Assembly: GCF_001632365.1 (NCBI RefSeq)
Contig: NW_024468551.1
Span: forward strand, 211,514 to 275,513
Direction of reading: 5' to 3'
DNA length: 64,000 bases
Source: Laetiporus sulphureus 93-53
Lineage: Eukaryota; Basidiomycota; Agaricomycetes; Polyporales; Laetiporaceae
A program made the position numbers and the translations under genes. The notes below the pieces were generated by a model that ran no database searches, was not told the origin of the DNA, and saw only the letters and a list, made by a program, of their open reading frames with translations. This document shows positions 48,116 through 58,354 of the stretch, piece by piece; position 1 is the first letter of the stretch; every line of letters begins with the position of its first letter.

Positions 48116-49007
48116 GACGTCGGACTGCTGTTTGGCCAGTGGTCGACGGGTAAGTGGGGTTTGGCTGACGGTGGAGAGGTGATTAGCCGATGTACTTCTT
48201 CGTAGAAATCAGCACGACGGCGTTCGTACTTGCACTTTCGTGGTTCACGAACATCGCCGCGGGACATACGAAGAAGGTTACGGTGAAGGCCATCATGCTT
48301 ATCGCGTACTGCGTCGGCAACGCTGCTGGACCTTTCATGTGGGAGGCCAAGTACACTCCTCGGTAATCCGTTTTGGTTCGCCGTTGCTCTGAAACATCGG
48401 TGTGCTTACATGCTACGTGCTCAGGAACCACATTCCACGGACTATCATCGGGATCTGCTACGTCTAGGAAACTATGGTGCAGCCGCAGCGTTAGCCAGCG
48501 ACCACCTTCCTGTCTCATGGGCGCTAGGAGTGAGAGGCCGGTTAGGGCCACAAGTGACTAAGAAGTACAGTACTACAGGTGCGTATTTATACGATATTCC
48601 TCCTTCCGTATTCGTCCACTGTGTTTCCTGGCACCGCCCTGCGACGCGCTTCAGCCGTCGCTTGGCGCTCCTTCCTCCCGACGCGTTGAGCGCGTTCCAC
48701 CAAAAGTGCCGTTTGTCGGCCAGTTCCAACACTACGTTTGCTGCATGACCCTCCTGCTCATCATTCGCTTCGTTCTCGCACGCGAGAACAAGCGGAGAGA
48801 TGCGGAGCCTCCAGATATGACATATGATGACGTCTACATTGAGGTCGTCCTGCCTGATGGGAAACGCGTTGAACGCAAGGTAGAGAAGGTACGCTGATCC
48901 CGTGATATTCCCTTTGCTTGTATTAAGTACTGATCGCGACGTCTTGCGCTTATAGGAGTTCCTGGATCTGACGGACATCCAGAACCATGACTTCCATACG
49001 TATTGTA
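48116..49007 (+). pseudogene. MFS permease 3' fragment, copy 2, with an inserted element
   Basis: Starts inside the FGQWMTG exon of the permease and continues through TTAFVLALSWFTNIAAGH, the YCVGNAAGPF segment, NHIPRTIIGICYV, RENKRRDAEPPD and the C-terminal exon. The 5' two-thirds of the gene are absent. At 48464-48731 a 268-base element interrupts the codons equivalent to CYVCC. A one-base deletion near 48996 shifts the last codons. No start codon or promoter is available, so this is dead sequence left by duplication. Nucleotide identity with the intact gene is high, so the duplication is recent compared with the relic at 3.3 kb. Confidence 0.88.
48464..48731 (+). mobile_element. 268-bp short mobile element, copy 1
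   Basis: Inserted into the permease fragment: the uninterrupted gene reads CTGCTACGTTTGCTGC, while here CTACGT occurs at both borders (48458-48463 and 48732-48737), a 6-base target-site duplication. The element runs from CTAGGAAACTATGG to TTCCAACA. It matches 55986-56254 on the opposite strand nearly end to end, including AGCCAGC, CATCTCATGGGCGC-like and GTCGGCCA blocks. No long inverted ends, A tail or pol III boxes were seen and it has no coding capacity. Class unknown. Confidence 0.85.
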
Positions 49008-49339
49008 GCAGTTAGAGCTCGCGGGAGTGGCCGCAGCCTATACATGTATCTATAGTACACTAGTAGACAAGCTTACAATGGTTGGAAGAATAGAACAACA
49101 GTCGGTTGGAAAACAGCGCGAACAGAAAAAGAGAAAGAGCGAAAAAAGCAGGTTTATCACGACAAGCGAGCCTGCGCTTGATGATTGGAGAAGCGATACA
49201 TGTGAACAGCAACGAAAGATTTCATGTGGGCTGGCAGGAAGTCGGAATCGGAAGACGAGATGTCGTGATAGTGTGTGAAAGCGGCACTATTCGGACAAAG
49301 GACAGGAAAATGCCGGGATGCCGCTCTGCGAGCCAGTGG

Positions 49340-50289
49340 TTAGAGAGTGAGTCTGTTGAGTCCATCGCCCAACGAGCCGATGACACGCTGCATCGCGCTG
49401 TTGAACCTATGCACCCCACATTGCTCGCTCTCGACGTGCTGGAGGAGCGCGCTGAGTGTACGGAACTCGTTCCCACACCCGTTCCAACCGCGAGGACATT
49501 TAAAGATTTTCTCTGCGTGTGCGGGACTCCGGAGGTGCTGGTTGAGCGATCTGAGAGCCTTGAACTCCCGGTGGCATAGCACACATTCAAATTTGCATCC
49601 GTTCCAGGAGCGTTCGGTCGCCCAGGTAGCAGTGACCGTGCTGGAGGGAGGAGAGTAGCCATCTGGGCCAGCGATGAGACGATTCGGATTCGTGATGATG
49701 TTCGATCGATCCAGCTTAGCAGCGGCGCTATTAATAATGTCGCGGTCAACGTGTGAGGGGCAAGTCCCGGACTCCCAGTGGAGGACCAGGTCGGCTCCGG
49801 ACATGAACCACTTGTTGCAGTTTCTACCTGGACAAGGGACGATTCTGTCTCGATGGACAGCAGAGCGCGAGTGGTTATTCAGGCCGTTCTTGTCCCTGAA
49901 GACCTGCCTGCAGTCAACGCAGTACCAGTGGCTCTGGCGGTTGTGTTCGTGTAGGCCGGCAGCGTTCTTAAACAACTATGATGCAAAGAAATTAGCTTGA
50001 GACGGGCCCATTTTGTTAATGCGTCTAGACTCACCAAGTTGCAGGTCTTGCAGTAATCGTGGTCCTCTTCATAATGACTGATAAGGTCGTTGTGACTATC
50101 GAAATGATCGTCACATCGTTGGCAATAATGGTGCACAAGACTCTGCACGTGATGTTAAATCAGATTCGATGCAATAGGGAAGTCCTTGCCGTGGAGATCG
50201 CAAACATGGTGCGCATTCGAATCGTCTTTATGCTGTTCGAGCGCGGGCTCGCTGGAGAAATAACGTTCACACCGCTCGCAGTATGCCAT
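49340..50289 (-). pseudogene. C2H2 zinc-finger gene, copy 2, with nonsense codon
   Basis: Aligned with copies 1 and 3. ATG at 50289 (MAYCERCERYF); the intron and second exon (HWYCVDCRQVF through FRTLSALLQHVESEQCGVHRF) are all present. In exon 1 the Gln codon that begins QHYVQSP in copy 3 reads TAA at 50155-50157, between fingers 1 and 2, leaving about 44 residues. The second exon is otherwise open and ends at 49340. A restart downstream could in principle give a shortened protein, but no Met with good context was noted. It forms a unit with the permease fragment at 48116-49007. Confidence 0.75.
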
Positions 50290-50505
50290 CTCTCGTCTGC
50301 TGACGTTCAGTATATATAGTATTCAATCAATGACGCGTAATCAGAGCGCAAGACTGTACGGTACGCACCGCGATACGAGTTTACCCACGATGGCGATGAG
50401 ATGGTGGAAAAGAACCCTTGGGCGCTTTGAAATTCGTCTCGCACGGTGAATGAGTCGACCTCGCTGGCGACGGTTCACACAATTTCGACCTAGGCCTGTC
50501 ACTAG

Positions 50506-50788
50506 CATGACCCTCCTGCTCATCAGCCGCTTCATCCTCGCACGCGAGAACTAGCGGAGAGACGCGGAGCCTCTTAGGTACGACGTACAGATCGGAATGA
50601 TCATCGACGACGTTTACATCGAGGTCGTCCTGCCCGATGGGAAGCTCGTTGAACGCAAGGTAGAGAAGGTACGCTAACCCTGTAGTACTCCACTTGCTTG
50701 TGTTCAGTACTGATCGGGACGTCTTGCGCTTTAGGAGTTCCTGGATCAGACGGACATCCAGAACCGTGACTTCAGATACATATTGTAA
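50506..50788 (+). pseudogene. MFS permease 3' fragment, copy 3
   Basis: Only the last two exons remain: ATGACCCTCCTGCTCATC opens the fragment, RFILARE is followed by an in-frame TAG, then DDVYIEVVLPDGKLVERK and the C-terminal LDQTDIQNRDFRYIL ending in TAA at 50786-50788. A short insertion (about 50590-50610) separates the acidic tail from the Arg-rich segment. The opening ATGACC matches copy 2 rather than the intact gene (ATGGCC), so copy 3 derives from copy 2 or shares its parent. Confidence 0.85.
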
Positions 50789-51100
50789 CACCTAGCTCGC
50801 GGGGATGGCCGCGGCCTATACATGTATCTATAGTACACCAGTAGACAAGCTTACAACGGGGAAGACGGGAACAGCAGTCGGTTGGAAAACAGAAAAAGCG
50901 AAAAAGAACAGGGATATCACGACAAGCGAGCCCGCACTTGATGATTGGAGATGCGATACATATGAACAGCGACGAAGGATTTCATGGGTGCTGGCAGGAA
51001 GACGAGAGTAGAAGACGAGATGTCATGACAGTATGTGAAAGCGGAACTATACGGACAAAGGACAGGGAAGTGCCCGAATGCGGCTCTCCGAGCCGGTGAA

Positions 51101-52059
51101 TTAGAGAGTGAGTCTGTTGAGTCCATCGCTCAACGAGCCGATGACATTCTGCATCGCGCTGTTGAACCTATGCACCCCACATTGCTCGCTCTCGACGTGC
51201 TGGCAGAGCGCGCTGAGCGTACGGAACTCGTGCCCACACCCGTTCCAACCGCGAGGACATTTATAGATTTTCTCTGCGTGTGCAGGGCTCTCGAGGTGCT
51301 GGTTGAGCGCTTTGAGAGTGCTGTACTCCCGATGGCATAGCACGCATTCATACTTGCGCCCATTCCAGGAGCGATCGGTCGCCCAGGTGGCAGTGACCGT
51401 GCTGGAGGGAGGAGAGTAGCCATCTGGGCCACCAATGAGACGATTCGGGTTCGTAATGATGTTCGATCGATCCAGCCTGACAGCGGTGCGATTAATAATG
51501 TCGCGGTCGACGTGTGAGGGGCAAGTCCCGGACTCCCAGTGGAGGACGAGGTCGGCGGCGGACATAAACTGCTTGTTGCAGTTTCTACCTGGACAAGAGA
51601 CGACTCGGTCTCGATGAATAGCAGAGCGCAAGTGGCTTTTCAGGTTGCTCTCGCTCTGGAAGACACGCCTGCAGTCGGCGCAGTACCAGTGCCTCTGGCG
51701 GTTGTGTTCGTGTAGGCCGGCAGCGTTCTTATAGAACTATGATGCGAAGAAATTAGTTTAATTAGTTTGAGGCAGGCCCATCTTGTTAATGCGTCTAGAC
51801 TCACCGAGTTGCAGGTCTCGCAGTAATAGTGGTCCTCTTCATAATGACTGATAAGGTCGTTGTGACTCTTGAGATGATCGTCGCATCGTTGGCAATAATG
51901 GTGCATAGGACTCTGAACGTAATGTTGAATCAGACTCCATGCAGAAGCGAAGTCCTTGCCATGGAGCTCGCAGACGTGGTGCGCGTTCGAATTGTCGATA
52001 TGCTGCTCGAGCGCGCGCTCGCTGGGAAAATAACGGTCACACCGGTCGCAGAATGCCAT
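51101..52059 (-). CDS. C2H2-type multi-zinc-finger protein, copy 3
   Basis: ATG at 52059 (MAFCDRCDRYF), one intron near 51805-51735, stop at 51101. About 300 residues, undamaged. Finger order is as in copy 1: FCDRCDRYF, HYCQRCDDHL, YYCETC, HWYCADCRRVF, CPGRNCNKQF, YECVLCHREY, CPRGWNGCGHEF, QCGVHRF. Copies 2 and 3 share an insertion relative to copy 1 (a GGPDGYSPPSSTVTATWATDR-type linker where copy 1 is shorter), so they are the closer pair. It converges on the permease fragment at 50506-50788. Function unknown; the intact frame suggests that this copy, like copy 1, is still in use. Confidence 0.75.
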
Positions 52060-54737
52060 CTCTTGTCTGTTGACGTTAACATTATACAGCATTTAGCTAA
52101 CGACGCGTAGCTGGCGCACAAGACTGTACGATACGCACCGCGATAAGAGTGAGGTGAGGAGATGGTGGGAAAGAACCCTTAGGCGCTAAATTCGTCTCGC
52201 ACGGTGAGTCGACCTAGGCCTGTCACAGTGTCACTAGTCTCCCATGGGCAATTCCTCTGTCACAGGTTGCCTGACCTCCAAACTAGAACTTGTGTTGTCA
52301 TCATACTCCCACGCAGCGGACTGTCCCTGGATTCAGTGATATCTAGTCGGGCTGCACTGAAAGATGCTTGTCAGGGCGTTTTGATTGTTATTCGCATACA
52401 TCACGTCCAATAATGTATGCTGTTGCTCATGCTTTTTTCGCCAAAAGGACTATTGTCGATAATTCTTCGACTGTTGCAGAATAAGGCAGCTCGTGATATT
52501 TTGCTGTCTTTGTGGTCAGTGGTATCCTACGAAATATGCTAAGACTTCCCACACAACCTTCGCAATGTCTCACCCGACGTTCACTCTGTAATCACCCGTC
52601 ATTCAAGCTCATAAATGCTGGGAGCGACTAATGGCTCCATGTACAGAGTTGCGCATCACAATCAATCTCAGAGAAATGAACCTTTCGGTCGCATTTACAA
52701 TAACAACGCCGTATCAATGAAATGACTCTGCTTACCTTTCACTTTGATCATGATATCAAAGTCTCTGACGGTGCATTTTATCATGTAAGTTGTGTCCCAC
52801 GAGATCCACAGTGTTATACGCATGCTTGTGCGCACCCACTTTGTGTTTGCACTTGAACAGTCAGAGCCATCAGGCTTTGCTCGGACTTGTGGTAGAGGAA
52901 ACGAGGACTTGCCAATGCAGAGTTCAGCCAGGTTTTGTGTAACGAGCGACATTGTTTAATGCACGAAACTGCTTTCAACGATGGCTGTGTAAGTTCCATT
53001 CCTGATGGAACGAAAGTCTGATCATACGACTCTTAGGTCCATTATTCTACAGACTAACCTTGTGCACTGCGAAATTTCATGTATTGGCATGCTCATCCTC
53101 TATGGTTCGTCCGAGTTCCTTTGCATCTCATAAAAGACCACTTTCCTGATCAGATTTGGCATTGATTGCGGCATATCTAACTTGGCTTCCATGACAGCAG
53201 TCACATCTACTGTACACAGTGTGAAAAAAGTAGATGTTACAGTCGATTCTATGGTCGCAAATTCTGATTCGACAACATCGTTAATCACAATAAGACTTCA
53301 TACTTTAGGGTGTGGCAGCATCCAAGGGAATGGCACAGATATGGGTAATTATCCCAGCTATGCATGTCGTTACATGGAGTGAAAAGTATGTTATCCACTA
53401 AAAGGGGATCATAAGCGACTTATTCAAGTTCATTTGTAACAGAAGCTTATTCAAAAATGAAGAGCAGAATGCGATCTTAAATGGCGTAAAAACATGCTTC
53501 TCATTCAAAAGCTTAGTTCATTACAGCTGGTAGCATCCAGAAGTACGAGAAGGAGATCCGGCGTTGCTTAAAAAATGTGCGACTGGGCGTGTGCATTGAT
53601 CATCATGGAACCATGGGAAGAGTGGCTTGATGAAGCGGTCCGCCAATGATCTTGACCGCAGTCAGAACAATCAACAGGTATTTATTCACCTCTGGCTCAT
53701 GCAGGTATCAGCTTGCTGATGATTTATCGCGGTCTGTACTCACTGACAGCCTTCGTGACAAATAGTTTTTGCAATCGCGATTGAATTCGCATATATCTGA
53801 CAGGGTTGGATAATGGTGCCGATGGCTGCTCTTCTGAATACCTTCACAATCCTGAGCGTGGAATTCATGGAAATGAAACGTGCGTCATTTCGTCTCATGT
53901 TAGTTTCGGTCTCATTGACGACCTGTTCTGACGCGTCCCCTACTCTGCATTACAGCCTATGTCAACTCGGTCACGTATATGTGAACACTTATGAGGCTCA
54001 ATGAATGACACATTCATACTGACTGCGCATTGTCTCAGGTTCAACACCAGAAACAGCATCAGAACAAATGGCACCATGAGCTACCGCAGCGTAGATGTGC
54101 TCCTTTGCTTCATTAATACTGCACGGCCTCTATCTTGTGCTGAATGAAGAGTCAATTCCATTACATCCAGTATCGTGGACATCCTAGCAGAGATCATGCA
54201 TGACGGAAAGCCTCCACAGAACGTGAAAAAGATCTCTTGTATGCGACACATGGACTGAGGCTTCGATAAGTCACATTTCTCTCAGTTTTCTTGGATGCCT
54301 AGTGGCTCATGGTAGGGGACTCCTGCGCAAAGTGATGTGACTGTCCTCTGCAGTGGGTGTAGAGTTGTGAAGATGCAGCGATGCACACTGTAACTTGTAA
54401 ACTACCCCAGACAATAGGATGGCATATGCACCGCTTCACTATAAGACTAACGCTAGCGCAACCTTGCGTGATCACATTCATCAAAATATGAATAGTCCGC
54501 AACGCGACATGTCGAGCACAAGTACATACATAGCAACACGAGGGAATGCAGCAGCGAGAAAGCGAATGACACAATAAAATGATCGTACAGAGCAGATACA
54601 GAACAGATACATAGCATGGAAAAATTAAAAAGCGTACGCGGGCACTGGAACAAAAATAGACGGAAAGACTTACAAGGTAACAGTGTCATAAAAGACAAAC
54701 CAAGATTACGTGAACAGCGAGTCCTCAAAATTCAGCC
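52060..54737. other. gene-poor stretch after the tandem units
   Basis: Up to about 52690 it repeats the flank seen at 47400-48115. Beyond that no domain, splice-consistent model or repeat was recognised; frames such as 53182-53382 and 53813-54004 are short and isolated. Confidence 0.35.
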
Positions 54738-55985
54738 TCACATAGTGAGGCGATGCATGTCGCTCATCAGCAATTCCACCATTTCCTGCATCGCCTTGTT
54801 GAACCGATGAACTCCACACTGCTCGCTTTCCACATGTTGGCAGAGCACACTGAGCATGCAGAACTCAGTGCTGCAGCCTTGCCAACCACGTGGGCATTTG
54901 TAGATTTCCTTCATGCGCTGGACTATCGAGATGACGAGTTGCATTCGTGATGATATTATGAGAATCCAGCTCGACCGCAAGATGGTTGACACCGTGTAGA
55001 TCTATGCCAGAGAAGCAAGCCCCAGACAGTGACCCCATCATTTCCTGCATCGCGTTATTGAACTGATGAACTCCACACCACTCGCTTTCCACGTGTTGGC
55101 AGAGTGCACTGAGTGTGCGGAACTCAGTGCCACAGCCCTGCCAACCTCGTGGACATTTATAGATTTCCTCATCGTGTACTGGACTGTTGAGATGCTGATT
55201 TCAGCATTCAAGATTACTGAACTCCTTGTGACAAAAGACACATTCAAATTTGGAACTGTTCCACGATAGGCTTGTAGCTCGAGAAGGAGCGACGATAAGC
55301 GGAGGAACTCGTGAGTCAGCGATGATAAGCAGAGAAACTCATGAGCCACCAGGACCGGTGAGAAAACGACTTGCGTTCATGATGATTTTATCAGAATCCA
55401 GCTTGACGGCCAGACGGTTGACTTAGTGTCGATCCATGCCAGAGCAGCAAGCCCCAGATTCTAGATGACTGATGAGCCCAGCACCTGACAGGGATGATTT
55501 CTTGCAGCAATGGCCCGGACAGTTCACTGTGCAAGCATTATGATAGGATGACCGCAGATGTGCATGCAGGGTGATCTTGCTTTTGAAGACGCATTTGCAG
55601 TCACCACAGTACGCATGTTTGTCAGCATAATGGTTATGCAACCCCTCGTTCAAGCTGAATACCTACAACAAATGAACACATGAGAGTCAAAGATATCTCA
55701 AGGATGCAAATACTCCTACCGTTGAGCAGAGATCACAGTAAAAGATATGAACAACACATGTCTTCAGATGCTCCTTCAAAACCTTCTTGCCTATGAAGAC
55801 ACATTTGCAGTCACCACAGTATGCATGTTTGGTGGCATAATGGTTATGAAACCCTTCTTTCGAGCTGAATACCTACAATAAATGAACACATGAGAGTCGA
55901 AGATATCTCAAGTCATGCAAATATTCCTACCATCGAGAAGAGATCACAGTAGATATGCCCAACAGATGTCTTCAGATGCTTCTTT

Positions 55986-56254
55986 TGTTAGAAGTGGCCG
56001 ACCGACGGCACTTCTGGTGAAACACGCTCATCGCGTCAGGAGAAACAAGCACCAAGTGATGGCTGAAACGTGTCACAGGGCGGTACCTGGAAACAGAGCG
56101 GACGAGTACAGAAGGGCAGAAAATGTGTAAGTATGCACCTGTACTACTGTACTCCCCAGTCATTTGTGGCCTCACCAGCCTCTCACTCCCTTTGCGCCCA
56201 TGAGATGGGAAGATGCCGGCTGGCTAACACCCTTGTCGCACCAGGATTTCCTAG
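55986..56254 (-). mobile_element. 269-bp short mobile element, copy 2
   Basis: Reverse complement of the element at 48464-48731, from TGTTAGAAGTGGCC to GGATTTCCTAG on the plus strand. It splits a zinc-finger exon. Removing it joins GCTTCTTT to AAAGCC and restores the ALKKHLK reading. Flanks TTCTTT and ATCTTT are a target-site duplication of five or six bases with one mismatch. Two copies in opposite orientation in unrelated exons, both with duplicated targets, show that this is a transposed element and not part of either gene. Confidence 0.85.
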
Positions 56255-56718
56255 ATCTTTAAAGCCTTCTTGCTTCCAAACATGACTTTGCAGTCACTGC
56301 AATACACGTGCTTCATGTGATTGTGCTCATGTAAGTCTACTTCCGAGTTGAAGCTCTACCACATATACATTTAGAAAGTCTGTCCTATGGTGCATTATAA
56401 TTCAACTCACAGTAACACACATCTGGCAATGCCACTGATGCACCTAAGATTGCAGGTGCATGTTCAGGGCATCTTGGCTCTCAAACATGCATCTGCAACC
56501 AGTACAATAAGGATGATCCTTGCTGCAATAGTCATCGTGCAACCATGACTCCGAGCTGAAGACCTGAGATGTGACCAAACATTGATCGTAGCTCCCACGA
56601 GGAAGGTACCAAGTTACTTACATCACCGTGAAGAGACTGCAAGTGCATGTTGAAATCTTTCTCGCTCTCGAACATGTGTTTGCAGCTCAAACAATACCAA
56701 TCATATGCTGAATAATAC
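56255..56718. other. 5'-most surviving part of the fourth zinc-finger gene
   Basis: Contains three finger-encoding exons with intervening introns (see the gene entry). The last five bases, AATAC at 56714-56718, would be the left target-site duplication of the LTR element. Confidence 0.5.
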
Positions 56719-57441
56719 TGTCACAGATTTTTACCACAAAAGTCTACACGTGACTTTGCTCACACCACAAATCACGTGCTTCACCAATATCTCATGCCAC
56801 TCAGCCACAGACATGACGCGTAGAGATCAGGTGATAGTCCACATCACATGTTATGGTCCAGACCCGTGGATGATACGGTCGGACCTGTCTATTCCAGGAC
56901 ACAATAGAGGCACCCATTTGGGAACAAAGGGAACAAGGACTATTGTTATACATCAGCCTTCCGCTTCCTATTAGTTTAGCCAGAAGCCTAGATAGGCATG
57001 ATGTTCACACCAGAGAACAAAAGGGAAACCAAGATAGGCACGATGTGCACACGCATTACTGCGGCAACCATCAATCTTCTCACTTATTGTTCTACTTCCG
57101 GACATCCTATTGTTTCATGTACGGCCATTTGCTTATACCCGTAGATAGGTAGCTTAGGTAAGGTAGCCCGCTGTATGTGTATATAAGACCAGCCATGTAG
57201 AGGACGAAACTTCAGATTGTTTCTCCTCATCTACTACCGATAGCACTCACTGAGCCCACAAAGCTCCTTCATATATCTCTATCCCTTGCTTGCGTTCGCG
57301 ACATCGACTAGTAATTCAGAAGGCTCTTGTGCCACTTAAGGGTTCAGGGGGATTCTTTGGGATCAGGGGGACCAGGGCGGCACGTTCCACGTAACTGTCC
57401 CTTTTTGTCTTTTTGATCTCTTGTCCGGTGTTACCGTGACA
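56719..57441 (+). repeat. 5' LTR (right border inferred)
   Basis: The left end TGTCACAGATTTT is repeated at 63987-63999 right after a polypurine tract, which fixes it as the LTR start. The right border is placed at GTGACA (57436-57441), the inverted match of TGTCAC, giving 723 bases. That border is inferred; no standard tRNA primer-binding site was recognised after it. A TATATAAG box lies at 57180-57187. Confidence 0.6.
57180..57187 (+). promoter_or_regulatory. TATA box inside the 5' LTR
   Basis: TATATAAG about 395 bases before gag's extra upstream ORF and within the LTR, where the element's RNA polymerase II promoter is expected. Confidence 0.5.
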
Positions 57442-57574
57442 TTAAAAACAATCTGACATTTTCTGCGCCCCTGCTTAGTGTCTAACACAAGCGGCCACAT
57501 ATTTTCAGTGCAAGCAGTTTCAGCCGTAGCGCGCGGCTTTTTTGACACACATTCCAATCTGATCTCTACCCGGC

Positions 57575-58333
57575 GTGAGCCTCAGCAAAACTCTGAGCTG
57601 CCCAAAGCCTCAAAGTGCAAGGCCACCCCCCAGGATCGACCTCGACGCCCACTACAAGTGTCAGAAAACCAACAAGGAGTGTGAAAGACTCCTCACACTC
57701 GCATCGCTCGGTGCATCATCCACAGACAGGCAGCGCGCAGCAGCTAGGGTCGTCGATACTACGCACATTATAAAGCGCGGAATCATCCGCAAACCTCGCG
57801 ATCGCACCTCACCACTCGAACGCTACAAACCCAGACATGGACATCTTACCACAGGCAGTTATAAGCCAGCACCACCACCAGAGCTCATCACTTCTAACGC
57901 AGTACCTCCCTCCATCATCGCTCCCATTCCAATTCATCCCCTACCTAACTTTATAAAGACAAACACCCTTGCACATCCCATTCGCCCACTCCCTTCCAGA
58001 GTCAGGCCGACAATCCACATCGAGACCCTTACAAAGCAAGTAGATGCTACCCACTTCAGGCTCCAACCTATACTAGGAGCATTCTCATATCGTCTAAAGG
58101 ACAAGCACCAAGGACCCATCTTTAGCCTCGCCACAGAACTTGACAAAGTCTGCGCTGACCTACACACCGGAACGCGTGCATATACATTCATCAAGAAGCA
58201 GGTGATCAACACAGTCTGTTTGGAGATAGGAGGCATTAGTTTCAAGCAGATAGGGAAAGAGGAAAGGCTGCAGGAAATTGCCAAAGCCCTGGTCTTTATT
58301 GCCGAAAAGCGATACTTGAACTTTTTGTACTAG
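57575..58333 (+). CDS. extra ORF between LTR and gag, no ATG
   Basis: A 252-codon open frame that starts right after an in-frame TGA at 57560 and contains no ATG at all, so a normal start is absent: it must be reached by splicing, frameshift or a non-AUG codon, or the start has been lost. The N-terminal half is rich in Pro and basic residues (IIRKPRDRTSPLERYKPRHG); the second half is mixed and ends EIAKALVFIAEKRYLNFLY. No known domain was recognised. It sits 21 bases before the gag ATG. It may be an accessory protein of this element family or the N-terminal part of a once longer gag. The long open frame without damage, next to genes full of stops, is notable. Confidence 0.5.
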   Translation: MSLSKTLSCPKPQSARPPPRIDLDAHYKCQKTNKECERLLTLASLGASSTDRQRAAARVVDTTHIIKRGIIRKPRDRTSPLERYKPRHGHLTTGSYKPAPPPELITSNAVPPSIIAPIPIHPLPNFIKTNTLAHPIRPLPSRVRPTIHIETLTKQVDATHFRLQPILGAFSYRLKDKHQGPIFSLATELDKVCADLHTGTRAYTFIKKQVINTVCLEIGGISFKQIGKEERLQEIAKALVFIAEKRYLNFLY

Positions 58334-58354
58334 TTTACATACATCTATATCACA

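Larger units (their letters stand above)
54738..56718 (-). pseudogene. fourth C2H2 zinc-finger gene, truncated and interrupted
   Basis: Read on the minus strand from 56718: WYCLSCKHMFESEKDFNMHL near 56690-56640, YCTGCRCMFESQDALNMHL near 56510-56460, a YCSDCKVMFGSKKALK finger near 56310-56257, a break by the 269-base element (55986-56254), then KKHLKTSVGHIYC. Repeated CGDCKCVF fingers follow near 55810 and 55600, then a CPGHCCKKSSLSGAGLISHL segment, and the C-terminal exon twice in tandem (CPRGWQGC...CGVH at about 55170-55030 and again at 54910-54738). The 5' end is missing: the LTR element begins one base after the first recognisable sequence. More diverged from copies 1-3 than they are from each other. 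Confidence 0.7.

Noticed and set aside
57442..57480. tRNA primer-binding site after the 5' LTR
   Set aside because: No 12-18 base match to a tRNA 3' end could be recognised; self-priming or a wrongly placed LTR border remain possible.
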